Shown here: positions 34,862-43,086 of the stretch, in pieces
How positions within the stretch are numbered: the stretch's first letter is position 1
Layout: the number at the start of each line of letters is the position of its first letter
Source: Propionivibrio dicarboxylicus
GTDB taxonomy: Bacteria; Pseudomonadota; Gammaproteobacteria; Burkholderiales; Rhodocyclaceae
Assembly: GCF_900099695.1 (NCBI RefSeq)
Contig: NZ_FNCY01000003.1
Coordinates: 124,001 to 188,000, forward strand
Length of the DNA stretch: 64,000 nucleotides
Reading direction: 5' to 3'
The notes under the pieces: model-generated
Database searches by the model: none
Seen by the model: only the letters and a program-made list of their open reading frames with translations
Told to the model about the DNA's origin: nothing
Position numbers and translations under genes: made by a program

Positions 34862-37048
34862 ATGGAAGCTGATCTGCAATCCTTCGTTGCGTTCTACCTG
34901 ACCGGCAAGAAGCAGGCGACCCGGCTTGACGACATCGGGCGACTCGGCCTGCGGCCGGCGCTCTTCGCCGGCTACGGCGACCTGACGCGCATGCGTTACG
35001 ACTTTCCGCTGGTACTGATCGAGGACGCCGCCGGCGAGCGCTTCGCCGAACCACTCTCCGGCCTCGTCGACGTCATCCTCGGCAAAGTCGCGCAAGGTCC
35101 CGACGGCGACCGCATCCGCAAGCACGTGCTGCGCCTCGAACAGGCGATCCGCGCGCTCGCCGCCGGCGGCACCCAGGGCCTCTTCTCGGAACTCTGGGAC
35201 CGCGCCGCGGCACCGCTCGCCAAGGAAGACGCGCTCATCGCCGACAGCCTTCGCCGCGCCCGCGCCAACCTCGCCGTCGACGGCGAACTGCTCGACTGCA
35301 ATGGCGACCTGCCGGCGCGCCTCTTCGGCCACGCCTGGAGCCTGACGCAGATGCGCCGCGCCCAGCGCTTCAACGAAGACCTCAACCGCCTGATCCTCAA
35401 GCTCTCGGACATCATCCAGGCCGACTACATCAACTCCGACGCCGCCAAAAGCGCCGCCAACCTGCGCGACTCCTTCGGCGCCGGCGCGCTCAACAACTTC
35501 AATTTCGACACGATGTCGTCGATCCTGAAGAAGGTCTCGGTGCGCGACGCGCTGCCCAAGCGCCGCCGCCAGCGCATCCTCGGCCTGATCTCGACGCTGC
35601 AGGCGCAGAAGTTCTTCCCGACCGGCATCAGCAAGGCCGGTGCCGGCAACCGACCGTACTCCTTTGCCTTCGACAGTTGCGTCGCTGCCCTCAAGGCCTA
35701 TCGCGACCGCCTGCCGAAAGCCATCGAACTGGCCCGCGCCGTCGCCATGGCCGAACTCGAAGTCCGCGGCGAATACAGCGAAGCCCGCCATGACGCGCTC
35801 TTCGACGCCTTCGGCGAAAACGGCCTCGATCCCGAAGCGCTGGCGCTCTTCCCCGATTATCTGATCCGCATCAATGCCAGCGCGTTGTCGGGCGCCGAAC
35901 AGAGCACGCTGACCGAGATCCTCTCGGCCGACCTGCCGTTCAAGATCGTCGTCCAGAGCGACGACATCCTCGAGAAATCGCTGATCGAGCACGGCCACAT
36001 GGCCTTCACGCTGCGCAACAAGCAGCTCGCGCGCATGACCATGGGCCTCGGCTGCTTCGTCATGCAGGCGCCGTCGGCCAGCCTCGTGCGCATGCGTCAG
36101 CAGATGCAGCTCGGCCTCGACTACGGCGGCTCGGCGGTGTTCAGCATCTACTCGGGCGATTCGCCCAATACCACCGGCATCCCGCCCTACCTGGTCGCCG
36201 CCGCCGCGCGCGAATCGCGCCTGTTCCCGTCCTTCACCTTCAACCCGGCGGCCGGCCGCAACTGGTCGGCGCGTTTCTCGATCTCGGAGAACCCGCAGGT
36301 CGAGTGCGACTGGTCGACGCGCGAACTCGCCTACCAGGACGAGCACTGCCAGACGGTGAAGCTGCCGACGCCCTTCACGCTGATCGACTTCGTCGCCATG
36401 GACACGCGCTACAGCAAGCACTTCGCCTGCGTGCCGAAAGAGCACTGGAGCAAGGACATGGTGCCGGTCGGCGAATTCATCGCCGGCGAACGCCGCAGCC
36501 AGGTGGACACGGTGCCTTACCTGCTGATGACGGATGCATCGAACATCCTCTACCGCGTGATCGTCGCCGAGAAGCTCGTGCGTGAAGCACGGCGCTGCCG
36601 GACGATGTGGAACAGCCTGCAGGAGCTCGGCGGTATCCACAACTCGCACGCCGAAGCCCTGCTGGCACGCGAGAAGGCCATCTGGGAAGCCAGCCGCGCG
36701 GTCAGCGTGCCGTCCGCCGCCGTGTCGCCCCTTGCACCGGCAGCCGCGCCGGCAGCGCAACCGGCCAGCGCCGCCCCGGTCGAGGAAGCCGAAAAATCGA
36801 GCGACGAGGCCTACATCGAGACGCCCCGCTGCGCCTCGTGCAACGAGTGCATCCAGATCAACGACAAGATGTTCGCTTATGACGGCAACAAACAGGCGTA
36901 TATCGCCGACGTCAGCGCCGGCACTTTTGCGCAACTCGTCGATGCCGCCGAAAACTGCCAGGTCGCGATCATCCATCCGGGCAAGCCGCGCAATCCGGCC
37001 GAACCGGGTCTCGACGATCTGATCAAGCGAGCTGAAGCCTTCCAGTAA
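34862..37048 (+). CDS. 728-residue protein of unknown function with a C-terminal ferredoxin-like iron-sulfur domain
   Basis: Cotranscribed with nfnAB-korAB and ended by a strong terminator. Residues 1 to about 610 match no family I recognise: mostly soluble, helical, with no membrane segment, nucleotide-binding loop or cysteine cluster that I can see. An Ala/Pro-rich linker (about 612-650) leads to a C-terminal domain with CASCNECI (Cys657, 660, 663) and Cys699 before IIHPGKP, a ferredoxin-like single [4Fe-4S] or [3Fe-4S] site. It may be an electron-transfer subunit or scaffold for the Kor/Nfn enzymes (inference). The start at 34862 has AGGA four bases upstream; the longer frame begins with TTG. 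Confidence 0.85.
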   Translation: MEADLQSFVAFYLTGKKQATRLDDIGRLGLRPALFAGYGDLTRMRYDFPLVLIEDAAGERFAEPLSGLVDVILGKVAQGPDGDRIRKHVLRLEQAIRALAAGGTQGLFSELWDRAAAPLAKEDALIADSLRRARANLAVDGELLDCNGDLPARLFGHAWSLTQMRRAQRFNEDLNRLILKLSDIIQADYINSDAAKSAANLRDSFGAGALNNFNFDTMSSILKKVSVRDALPKRRRQRILGLISTLQAQKFFPTGISKAGAGNRPYSFAFDSCVAALKAYRDRLPKAIELARAVAMAELEVRGEYSEARHDALFDAFGENGLDPEALALFPDYLIRINASALSGAEQSTLTEILSADLPFKIVVQSDDILEKSLIEHGHMAFTLRNKQLARMTMGLGCFVMQAPSASLVRMRQQMQLGLDYGGSAVFSIYSGDSPNTTGIPPYLVAAAARESRLFPSFTFNPAAGRNWSARFSISENPQVECDWSTRELAYQDEHCQTVKLPTPFTLIDFVAMDTRYSKHFACVPKEHWSKDMVPVGEFIAGERRSQVDTVPYLLMTDASNILYRVIVAEKLVREARRCRTMWNSLQELGGIHNSHAEALLAREKAIWEASRAVSVPSAAVSPLAPAAAPAAQPASAAPVEEAEKSSDEAYIETPRCASCNECIQINDKMFAYDGNKQAYIADVSAGTFAQLVDAAENCQVAIIHPGKPRNPAEPGLDDLIKRAEAFQ

Positions 37049-37087
37049 GCCCTGGCTCCGGGAATTCCCGGGCGTTCATAGCGCACA

Positions 37088-37119
37088 CAGGCCGGCCTCG
37101 ACAGCCGGCCTGTTTTTTT
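37088..37119 (+). terminator. Rho-independent terminator of the Nfn-Kor operon
   Basis: CAGGCCGGC (37088-37096) pairs with GCCGGCCTG (37104-37112) across seven bases, followed by seven T. One of the strongest terminators in the window, 40 bases after the fusion gene. Confidence 0.9.
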
Positions 37120-37157
37120 CCGGGGATCACGCCCGCAGCGTCGTCGATGCAAACGTA

Positions 37158-38579
37158 TTAACGCCCGCGCGTCGCCGCCAGGTCGTTGACGAGGCGGGAG
37201 ACCAGCCCCTCCGAGACCTTGTTCAATTCAGTGTCGATGTCGCTGTCCCAGGCGGAACAGGTGCAGCAGGACGCATATTTGTGGGCGCTGCGCTCCTCAT
37301 AGGTCTTTCGCATGAGGACCTGTCCGCCGCTGGAGAGTGCCGCCTCGACCACCAGCCTCATTGCATAGACCGAATCGGAATCGGCGCCCGGCACTTTGGC
37401 GAGATTGGCCGCGACGGGACGAATATCCAGCACCGTATCGGCCGAATCGAGGCCCCACTCGACGCGCGGCATCCGTTCGGCAGCGGCGCGCCTCAGGATG
37501 CCATCCAGCACGGAAGAGACCGGACGCGAATAATCGCAAATCATCATCGGGAAGAGCGAGACCTTGTCGAGTTGCTCGCCAATCTTGAGCTGAATCGTCC
37601 GCGCCGTATCCGACGGCGGGCTGTCTGGACGACTCGTGCCGAGCACCCGGATGCGGGCCGTGGCCAGCACGGCAAAACGCCCATTCGGATAGTGCGCGAG
37701 ATAGTCCTGAAAGACCTCGGCACGCTCGCTGTCGCGGATGCCATCCCAGATCTCCTGTTCGATTTCCGCATCGGTACGTACCCGGCTCGCCGGCACTTCG
37801 GCAACGCCGCTCCCACCAAAAAAGAAATCGCCGGTCAGCGAGGAGGACTCCCAGGGAATCTGGGCGTCTCCCGTGACGCGCGCCACATTGGCCCGAACGC
37901 GCTTGAACGCTTTCTCGACTTCGAGCCCGGGCATGCGGATCACCTTGAGCAGTTCCTGCGTATACAGCCCATTGCGGCCGCTCCCGTCGGACGCGACCTT
38001 GCCCGGCGAGGTCGCATAGGCGATCAGCGTCCCCTTCGGCGCGTCCATTTGCGCCAGTCCGCCACCGACCCCGCGAAAACGCCGCTCGAACGGATTGTTG
38101 CGACAGGCATCCAGGATGACGATATTCAGCGTGCTGGCATTGAGCTGGTCGAGCACGGCATCGACGTCGACCGTTTCCGTCCGGACCGCGGTCTCGCCGT
38201 CGATCTGCGCATCGATCGGAACCAGGTAGTTTTTGCCGCGGACCTGAATGCCGTGTCCGGCAAAATAGAAAACCGCCACACTATCCGCCGCCAGCCGGGA
38301 ACCGAACTGCGTGATGGCGCGATTCATTTCCTTCTGTGTCACGTCGATCCGTTCGATCACGTCGAAACCCAATTGCCGGAATGCCTGTGCGACATCCCGC
38401 GCATCATTGGCCGGATTTTTCAGCGGCGCTCCCGGATACGCCGCGTTACCGATCACCAGCGCGACTTTCGCGCTCCCGGCCCGCGTCGGTGGAGCGTTGC
38501 GCCCACTCTCGGCAGCCGAGGCCGGAACACACACGAGCAGGCAGAGACCAAGGCAGAAAGCGAGGACGGAACGTCCCAT
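37158..38579 (-). CDS. Exported caspase-like (C14 / metacaspase family) protein
   Basis: A protein of about 473 residues with a signal peptide (LAFCLGLCLLVCVPASAAES). Residues 35-260 form a caspase p20-like domain: KVALVIGNAAYPGAPLKNPA at the start, the catalytic His in VFYFAGHGIQVRGKNYLVP and the catalytic Cys in IVILDACRNNPF, both present. Prokaryotic members cleave after Arg or Lys; the targets here are unknown. The C-terminal 200 residues have no family I recognise and include a CCTCSAW cysteine cluster. The start at 38579 is preferred; 38609 and 38603 are in frame. No partner gene is adjacent. Confidence 0.88.
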   Translation of the reverse strand: MGRSVLAFCLGLCLLVCVPASAAESGRNAPPTRAGSAKVALVIGNAAYPGAPLKNPANDARDVAQAFRQLGFDVIERIDVTQKEMNRAITQFGSRLAADSVAVFYFAGHGIQVRGKNYLVPIDAQIDGETAVRTETVDVDAVLDQLNASTLNIVILDACRNNPFERRFRGVGGGLAQMDAPKGTLIAYATSPGKVASDGSGRNGLYTQELLKVIRMPGLEVEKAFKRVRANVARVTGDAQIPWESSSLTGDFFFGGSGVAEVPASRVRTDAEIEQEIWDGIRDSERAEVFQDYLAHYPNGRFAVLATARIRVLGTSRPDSPPSDTARTIQLKIGEQLDKVSLFPMMICDYSRPVSSVLDGILRRAAAERMPRVEWGLDSADTVLDIRPVAANLAKVPGADSDSVYAMRLVVEAALSSGGQVLMRKTYEERSAHKYASCCTCSAWDSDIDTELNKVSEGLVSRLVNDLAATRGR

Positions 38580-38692
38580 GAGCTGACATCCGAATGAAGA
38601 CATGGTCATTTTAGTCGCTGCCCTCTTCGGAGGAAACCGCGACGACGCGGCACCCGCGGCGCACCCCGGCCTCGATCGCTATCGGCGGCGAC

Positions 38693-39841
38693 TCACCAGG
38701 GGAAACACAGCTGTCCGCCGATGCCCGCATCCGGGCCCTCGGTCATCGGCGCCAGGCCGCTCGCCCGCACGCCGAGCAGACGGATGCGCCGGTCGAGCGC
38801 GACGCGTTTCAGGCACTCCCCGGCGGCACGCCGGATACGCGGCCCGTCGCTGACCGAAAATGGCAAGGTGATATCCCGGGTCACCGACTGGAAATCGGCA
38901 TAACGCAACTTGATGCCGACCGTCCGGCAACCATAGCCCATGCGCCCGAGATCCTCGGCCACCCGCACGCACAAGCCGGTGAAGATCTCCGTCAGCGCCT
39001 CGCGATCGTGGCGCGCATGCAGATCGCGTTCGAAGGTGCTCTCGCGACTGACCGACTTGGGCTCGGATTCCGTCACGACCGGTCTTGGATCGATGCCATT
39101 GGCCACCTGATGCATCCAGCGCCCGCTCGCCTCGCCGAAGTGGCTGACAAGGAAGGCCTCGGGCGCCGCCGCCAGCTGGCCGATGCTTTCGATGCCGAGC
39201 CGCGTCAGGCGCTCGGCCGACTTGGGGCCGACCCCGTTGATCTTGCGCGCCGGCAGCGGCCAGATGCGTTCGCGCCATCCATCGTCGCTCAACACGGTGA
39301 CTCCCCCGGGCTTGTCGAGATCGGAAGCGATCTTCGCCAGCATCTTGTTCGGCGCGATGCCGATCGAGCAACTCAGCCCGGTCGCTGCGAACACGGCCGC
39401 GCGCAAACGATCGGCCAGCGCCCGCGATTCGCCGTCGACGTCGCCAAGATCGATGTAGATCTCGTCGATACCGCGGTCCTCGATGCGCGGCGCAATCTCG
39501 GCGACCGCCGCCTTGAAGCGACGCGAATTATTCCGGTAGGCCTCGAAATTGGCCGGCAGCAGCACCGCCTCCGGCGCCAGTTGCGCCGATTTCATCAGCC
39601 CCATGCCGGAAAACACGCCGAACGCGCGTGCCTCGTAGGTCGAGGTGGTAACGACGCCGCGCCCGACATAATCGGCAAGACGCGCAAACTGCCGCTCGCC
39701 GCCCGTTGTCGGGCACGCCGGCACGGCTCCGCGACCGCCGACAACGACCGCCCGGCCGCGTAGCTCGGGGTACGACAGCAACTCGACCGACGCAAAAAAG
39801 GCGTCCATGTCGAGATGCGCGATGCGGCGCGTGGTATTCAT
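38693..39841 (-). CDS. dinB: DNA polymerase IV (Y family)
   Basis: A 382-residue translesion polymerase. Catalytic acidic residues lie in IAHLDMDAFFASVELL and in RGIDEIYIDL, where the Asp-Glu pair is kept. Thumb HhH and little-finger regions follow. A segment near residues 38-58 (GAVPACPTTGGERQFARLAD) is an insertion relative to E. coli DinB. The start at 39841 begins just before the conserved core. It lies 46 bases after the 58-residue gene and downstream of a LexA box, so it is expected to be DNA-damage-inducible. There is no beta-clamp QL-x2-LF tail; GGQLCFPW may serve. Confidence 0.93.
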   Translation of the reverse strand: MNTTRRIAHLDMDAFFASVELLSYPELRGRAVVVGGRGAVPACPTTGGERQFARLADYVGRGVVTTSTYEARAFGVFSGMGLMKSAQLAPEAVLLPANFEAYRNNSRRFKAAVAEIAPRIEDRGIDEIYIDLGDVDGESRALADRLRAAVFAATGLSCSIGIAPNKMLAKIASDLDKPGGVTVLSDDGWRERIWPLPARKINGVGPKSAERLTRLGIESIGQLAAAPEAFLVSHFGEASGRWMHQVANGIDPRPVVTESEPKSVSRESTFERDLHARHDREALTEIFTGLCVRVAEDLGRMGYGCRTVGIKLRYADFQSVTRDITLPFSVSDGPRIRRAAGECLKRVALDRRIRLLGVRASGLAPMTEGPDAGIGGQLCFPW

Positions 39842-39887
39842 GTCGATTGCGGAAGCATTGCGGGCCTCCCGGCCCGACCGCGCCTGC

Positions 39888-40064
39888 CTATGCCATCCGC
39901 CGCCAGCGCAGCGCACCGGTCCGGCGGCGCCAGCAGGCGGGTTTCTCGAAGGCCGCCGGATCGAAACTTGGCCGCCCGTACAACTCCCGGGCAAACGCCA
40001 GCCGTTCGCGCTCTTCCTGGGTGATGCCGGCAATCCGCTCAAACCATGCCTGAATCGCATTCAT
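39888..40064 (-). CDS. 58-residue protein upstream of dinB
   Basis: A short gene beginning MNAIQAWFERIAGITQEERE and ending in an Arg/Trp-rich tail (CWRRRTGALRWRRMA). GAGGAG lies nine bases before the ATG. The N-terminal half is an amphipathic helix rich in Glu/Arg; the C-terminus is strongly basic and could bind nucleic acid. No family recognised. It sits between the LexA box and dinB on the same strand with a 46-base gap, so the two are probably cotranscribed in the SOS response. Confidence 0.65.
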   Translation of the reverse strand: MNAIQAWFERIAGITQEERERLAFARELYGRPSFDPAAFEKPACWRRRTGALRWRRMA

Positions 40065-40137
40065 GATGCTTCACTCCTCGTCAAAACGTGATTCAATACG
40101 CGGGTACGACACTGTAATTACCTCGCCGCCCCTACTA

Positions 40138-40153
40138 CTGTATGAATATACAG
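40138..40153. promoter_or_regulatory. LexA (SOS) box
   Basis: CTGTATGAATATACAG matches the LexA consensus CTGT-N8-ACAG with an AT-rich centre. It lies 74 bases upstream of the 58-residue gene/dinB unit and 43 bases upstream of the dgoK start on the other strand, so it could repress one or both. Confidence 0.88.
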
Positions 40154-40196
40154 TATGCCGGCAGCCTTGTCCACTTCCCTGTCTTCGCCCTCCGTC

Positions 40197-41156
40197 ATGA
40201 CGACATCGTCCCCTATCGCCCCCGCGCTGCTCGCGCTCGACTGGGGCACCTCGAGCCTGCGCGCTTTCCTCATGCAGGACAGCCGCATTCTAGATACGCG
40301 CCAGTCGGCGCACGGCATCCAGCACCTGCCGGCGCCCGGCGTCGCCGGCTACCGCCAGGCCTTCGCCGAACTCGTCGGCGACTGGATCGACCAGTGGCCG
40401 CAACTTCCCGTCGTTGCCAGCGGCATGGTCGGTAGCGCCCAGGGCTGGCGCGAAGCGCCGTATGTCCGTTGTCCTGCCGACATCGCCGATCTCGCCAGCC
40501 AGAGCGTCGGTGTTGACAGCGGTATGGGGCCGGAGATCCTGATCGCACCGGGCGTACTCTTCGACCAGGCCAACGCCCTCCCGGACGTCATGCGCGGCGA
40601 GGAAATCCAGATCGCCGGCGCGCTGCTCGCCAACCCCGGCTGGCGCCAACGCGCCTGCATGCTTTTGCCCGGGACCCATTCGAAGTGGGCGCAGATCGAG
40701 GACGGCAAGATCGTCCGCTTCACGTCCTATCTGACCGGAGAACTCTTTTCGGTACTCTGCCGGCATTCGATCCTCGGCCGCCTGATGCCGGATGCAGCAG
40801 TCCCGGCCGATGACCCGGAGGCCTTTGCGCTCGGACTCGACACGGCGGCACGCAGCGGCCCGGGAGATCTCTCGCATCAGATCTTCGGCACGCGCACGCT
40901 GGGACTGACCGGCCGACTGCCGCCGCCGGCGCTGGCCGACTACCTCTCCGGACTGCTGATCGGCCACGAACTGGTTTCCGGCCTGGCGACCGCGGCGAGC
41001 ACGGGACCGCTGGTGATGATCGGCGCGCCGGCGCTTTGCCGACGTTATGCCGATGCGCTGGCGCGCCTGCAACGACCGGTCGATGCCATGCTCGACAACA
41101 CCGCGCCGGCCGGCTTGTGGCACCTGGCCACAGCCGCCGGTCTGGTCCGAAGTTAA
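40197..41156 (+). CDS. dgoK: 2-dehydro-3-deoxygalactonokinase
   Basis: A 319-residue ASKHA-fold sugar-acid kinase. ALLALDWGTSSLRAFLMQ carries the phosphate-1 motif and LLPGTHSKWAQIEDGKIVRF (near residues 158-177) the DgoK signature. It phosphorylates 2-keto-3-deoxygalactonate for the DgoA aldolase, in galactonate catabolism. An upstream ATG at 40155 lies two bases after the LexA box and would leave no room for an RBS, so 40197 is preferred. No dgoA or dgoD is adjacent. Confidence 0.88.
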   Translation: MTTSSPIAPALLALDWGTSSLRAFLMQDSRILDTRQSAHGIQHLPAPGVAGYRQAFAELVGDWIDQWPQLPVVASGMVGSAQGWREAPYVRCPADIADLASQSVGVDSGMGPEILIAPGVLFDQANALPDVMRGEEIQIAGALLANPGWRQRACMLLPGTHSKWAQIEDGKIVRFTSYLTGELFSVLCRHSILGRLMPDAAVPADDPEAFALGLDTAARSGPGDLSHQIFGTRTLGLTGRLPPPALADYLSGLLIGHELVSGLATAASTGPLVMIGAPALCRRYADALARLQRPVDAMLDNTAPAGLWHLATAAGLVRS

Positions 41157-41163
41157 GAAAAGC

Positions 41164-41189
41164 CCCGTCCCGGCATACGCACGGACGGG
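41164..41189 (-). terminator. Terminator between the convergent dgoK and yqhD genes
   Basis: CCCGTCC (41164-41170) and GGACGGG (41183-41189) pair across 12 bases. On the minus strand GGGCTTTTC follows, a weak U-tract, so it probably serves yqhD. Confidence 0.5.
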
Positions 41190-41201
41190 TTCACGCCGGC
41201 C

Positions 41202-42356
41202 TCAGAGCGCGGCTTCGAGCACCTGCCGGCTCACCGTCGGCGTCACTTCGCGCGATTCGCCGAGCTTGACCATGCCATGCGCTTCGAGTTGGGCGACGAT
41301 CGCCGGAATCGCGTCGGCGCCGATCCCGTAGGCCGACAGGCGCGTCGGCAGGCCGAGACTCTCGAAGAAGGCGCGCGTCCGGGCGATTGCCGCGTCGATG
41401 CGCTCGTCATCGCTCCCGGCCGTCACTCCCCACACGCGATCCGCATATTGCAGCAGCTTGTCGCGCTTGGCCTCGCGCCGCACCTGCATCATCGCCGGCA
41501 GGACGACGGCCAGCGTGCGCGCGTGATCGATGTCGAACTTGACGGTCAACTCGTGACCGATCATGTGCGTCGACCAGTCCTGCGCAACCCCGGCGCCGAT
41601 CAGGCCGTTGAGCGCCAGCGTCGCCGTCCACATCAGGTTGGCGCGCGCCTGGTAATCGCTGCTCTTCACCGCCGCCGGCCCGTGCTCGATCAGCGTCAGC
41701 AACAGTCCCTCGGAAAAGCGATCCTGGACGTGCGCGCCGGCACAGGTGGTCAGGTACTGCTCCATGACGTGCACATAGGCATCGACGACGCCGTTGGCGA
41801 GCTGGCGCTCGGGTAGCGAATTGGTCCGCGTCGGATCGAGCAGCGAGAAGCGCGGGAATACCGCCGGACTCGAGAACGGCAGCTTGGCGCCCTCGGCCTT
41901 GATCGTGATGACGCCGCCATTGTTCATCTCGGAGCCGGTCGCCGGCAGCGTCAGCACGGTGCCGATCGGCAGCGCCTGCTCCACGTTGCGGCCAAACTTG
42001 GCGAGGATGTCGCGCGGATTGCCGTCGAAGCAGGCCGCCGCGGCAACGAACTTGGTGCCGTCGAGCACCGAACCGCCGCCGACGGCGAGCAGGAAATCGA
42101 GCTTCTCGACGGCGATGACGGCAACGGCGCGCATCAGCGTCTCGAAGGTCGGATTCGGCTCGATGCCGCCAAACTCGACGACATGGCGGGCGCCCAGCGC
42201 CGCCTTGACCTCGTCGAGCGTCCCGTTCTGGCGGACGCTGCCGCCGCCGAACAGCACCAGCACCCGCGCCTCGGCCGGGATCAGGCCATCCAGCTCGCCG
42301 GTACGGCCGGCGCCGAACACGATGCGCGTCGGATTGAAGAAATCGAAATTCTGCAT
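41202..42356 (-). CDS. yqhD: NADPH-dependent aldehyde reductase, iron-containing alcohol dehydrogenase family
   Basis: A 384-residue group III metal-dependent alcohol dehydrogenase. Cofactor loops GGGSVLDGTKFVAAAA and LPATGSEMNNGGVI, and metal-ligand segments VVDAYVHVMEQYL and HMIGHELTVKFDIDHARTL, follow E. coli YqhD closely. YqhD reduces short aldehydes including acrolein, malondialdehyde and methylglyoxal with NADPH, detoxifying peroxidation products. GGAGCGAAAC precedes the ATG at 42356. The neighbouring mgsA (8 kb) produces one of its known substrates. Confidence 0.93.
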   Translation of the reverse strand: MQNFDFFNPTRIVFGAGRTGELDGLIPAEARVLVLFGGGSVRQNGTLDEVKAALGARHVVEFGGIEPNPTFETLMRAVAVIAVEKLDFLLAVGGGSVLDGTKFVAAAACFDGNPRDILAKFGRNVEQALPIGTVLTLPATGSEMNNGGVITIKAEGAKLPFSSPAVFPRFSLLDPTRTNSLPERQLANGVVDAYVHVMEQYLTTCAGAHVQDRFSEGLLLTLIEHGPAAVKSSDYQARANLMWTATLALNGLIGAGVAQDWSTHMIGHELTVKFDIDHARTLAVVLPAMMQVRREAKRDKLLQYADRVWGVTAGSDDERIDAAIARTRAFFESLGLPTRLSAYGIGADAIPAIVAQLEAHGMVKLGESREVTPTVSRQVLEAAL

Positions 42357-42519
42357 GTTTCGCTCCTTGGTCTTCAGATCGGAAAATGAGGCTGAAACCT
42401 CGATTCTACGCATGCTCGGGTCATCATGCTGCACGACGCGCCGCCGCCGATCGCCCGCGCAAAAAAAATCGCCGGCGCGGCGTCATCCCGCATCCGGCGA
42501 AACTGCCAATGAAAGGGGG

Positions 42520-42945
42520 TCAGGCGCGCGCGGCGCGCAGCCGATACCAGGCTGCATACGCCCAGCAGGCGGCGCAGAAGCCGGTCGTTGCGTCGAGGAA
42601 GGCAAAAATCAGGATTGCGGTCGCCGGAATGGCGCCGACATCCGATCCCATCGCGGCGGTCACGACCATCGCGGTTCCGGCAATCGCGGCGATCTTGTCG
42701 GCGAACATCTTGGAGCCGGCATTCACTTTCTTGGTCTTGCCGAGGCGCGCGCTGATCCGCTCGAACAGCTTGTACGACGGGCAACGGTGCGGCGACACGA
42801 AGCCGCGGAGAAAACCGCCCAACGCCAGCACCAGCGCCACCCACGGATAGGGCGAAAACAGATACAGCGCGGCAACGATAAAACTCAGCGTGGCGACGCC
42901 GCGATAGGCATTCGAATCGACCGGGGCAATATCAAAACGCAGCAT
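42520..42945 (-). CDS. DUF4395 family membrane protein
   Basis: A 141-residue protein with about four hydrophobic segments. FLRGFVSPHRCPSYKLFERI in the middle and the C-terminal DATTGFCAACWAYAAWYRL carry conserved cysteines of the DUF4395 family. The function is unknown; relatives sit near thioredoxin or rhodanese genes, hinting at sulfur or redox chemistry (inference). The start at 42945 has TGGAGTG eight bases upstream. It is expressed from a consensus promoter directly behind the gltA terminator. Confidence 0.85.
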   Translation of the reverse strand: MLRFDIAPVDSNAYRGVATLSFIVAALYLFSPYPWVALVLALGGFLRGFVSPHRCPSYKLFERISARLGKTKKVNAGSKMFADKIAAIAGTAMVVTAAMGSDVGAIPATAILIFAFLDATTGFCAACWAYAAWYRLRAARA

Positions 42946-42974
42946 GGAACACTCCAGAAAATCAATACACCACA

Positions 42975-43002
42975 ATATTACCGTATTCTAATATATTGTC
43001 AA
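42975..43002 (-). promoter_or_regulatory. Consensus sigma70 promoter of the DUF4395 gene
   Basis: On the minus strand a perfect -35 TTGACA (43002-42997), 16 bases, then TAATAT (42980-42975). The start point would be near 42968. The spacer is AT-rich with a loose AATAT/ATATT dyad that could be a repressor site. Confidence 0.75.
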
Positions 43003-43077
43003 TAAGAAAGGAGCGCGGGCCAAACCCAACGCTCCTTCTTCGTTCCCTATCCCGCCGGGCGCATTGCCCGACGGCGG
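43001..43077 (-). terminator. Hairpins and terminator downstream of gltA
   Basis: Two hairpins in series after the citrate synthase stop. The first (43077-43052) is a GC-rich CCGCCG/CGGCGG stem. The second pairs AAGGAGCG with CGCTCCTT (43037-43008) and is followed on the minus strand by TCTTATT. The second is the likely terminator. Confidence 0.6.
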
Positions 43078-43086
43078 TCATGCGCG

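Noticed and set aside
40155-40196. Earlier ATG for dgoK
   Set aside because: It lies two bases after the LexA box, with no ribosome binding site possible without overlapping the operator.
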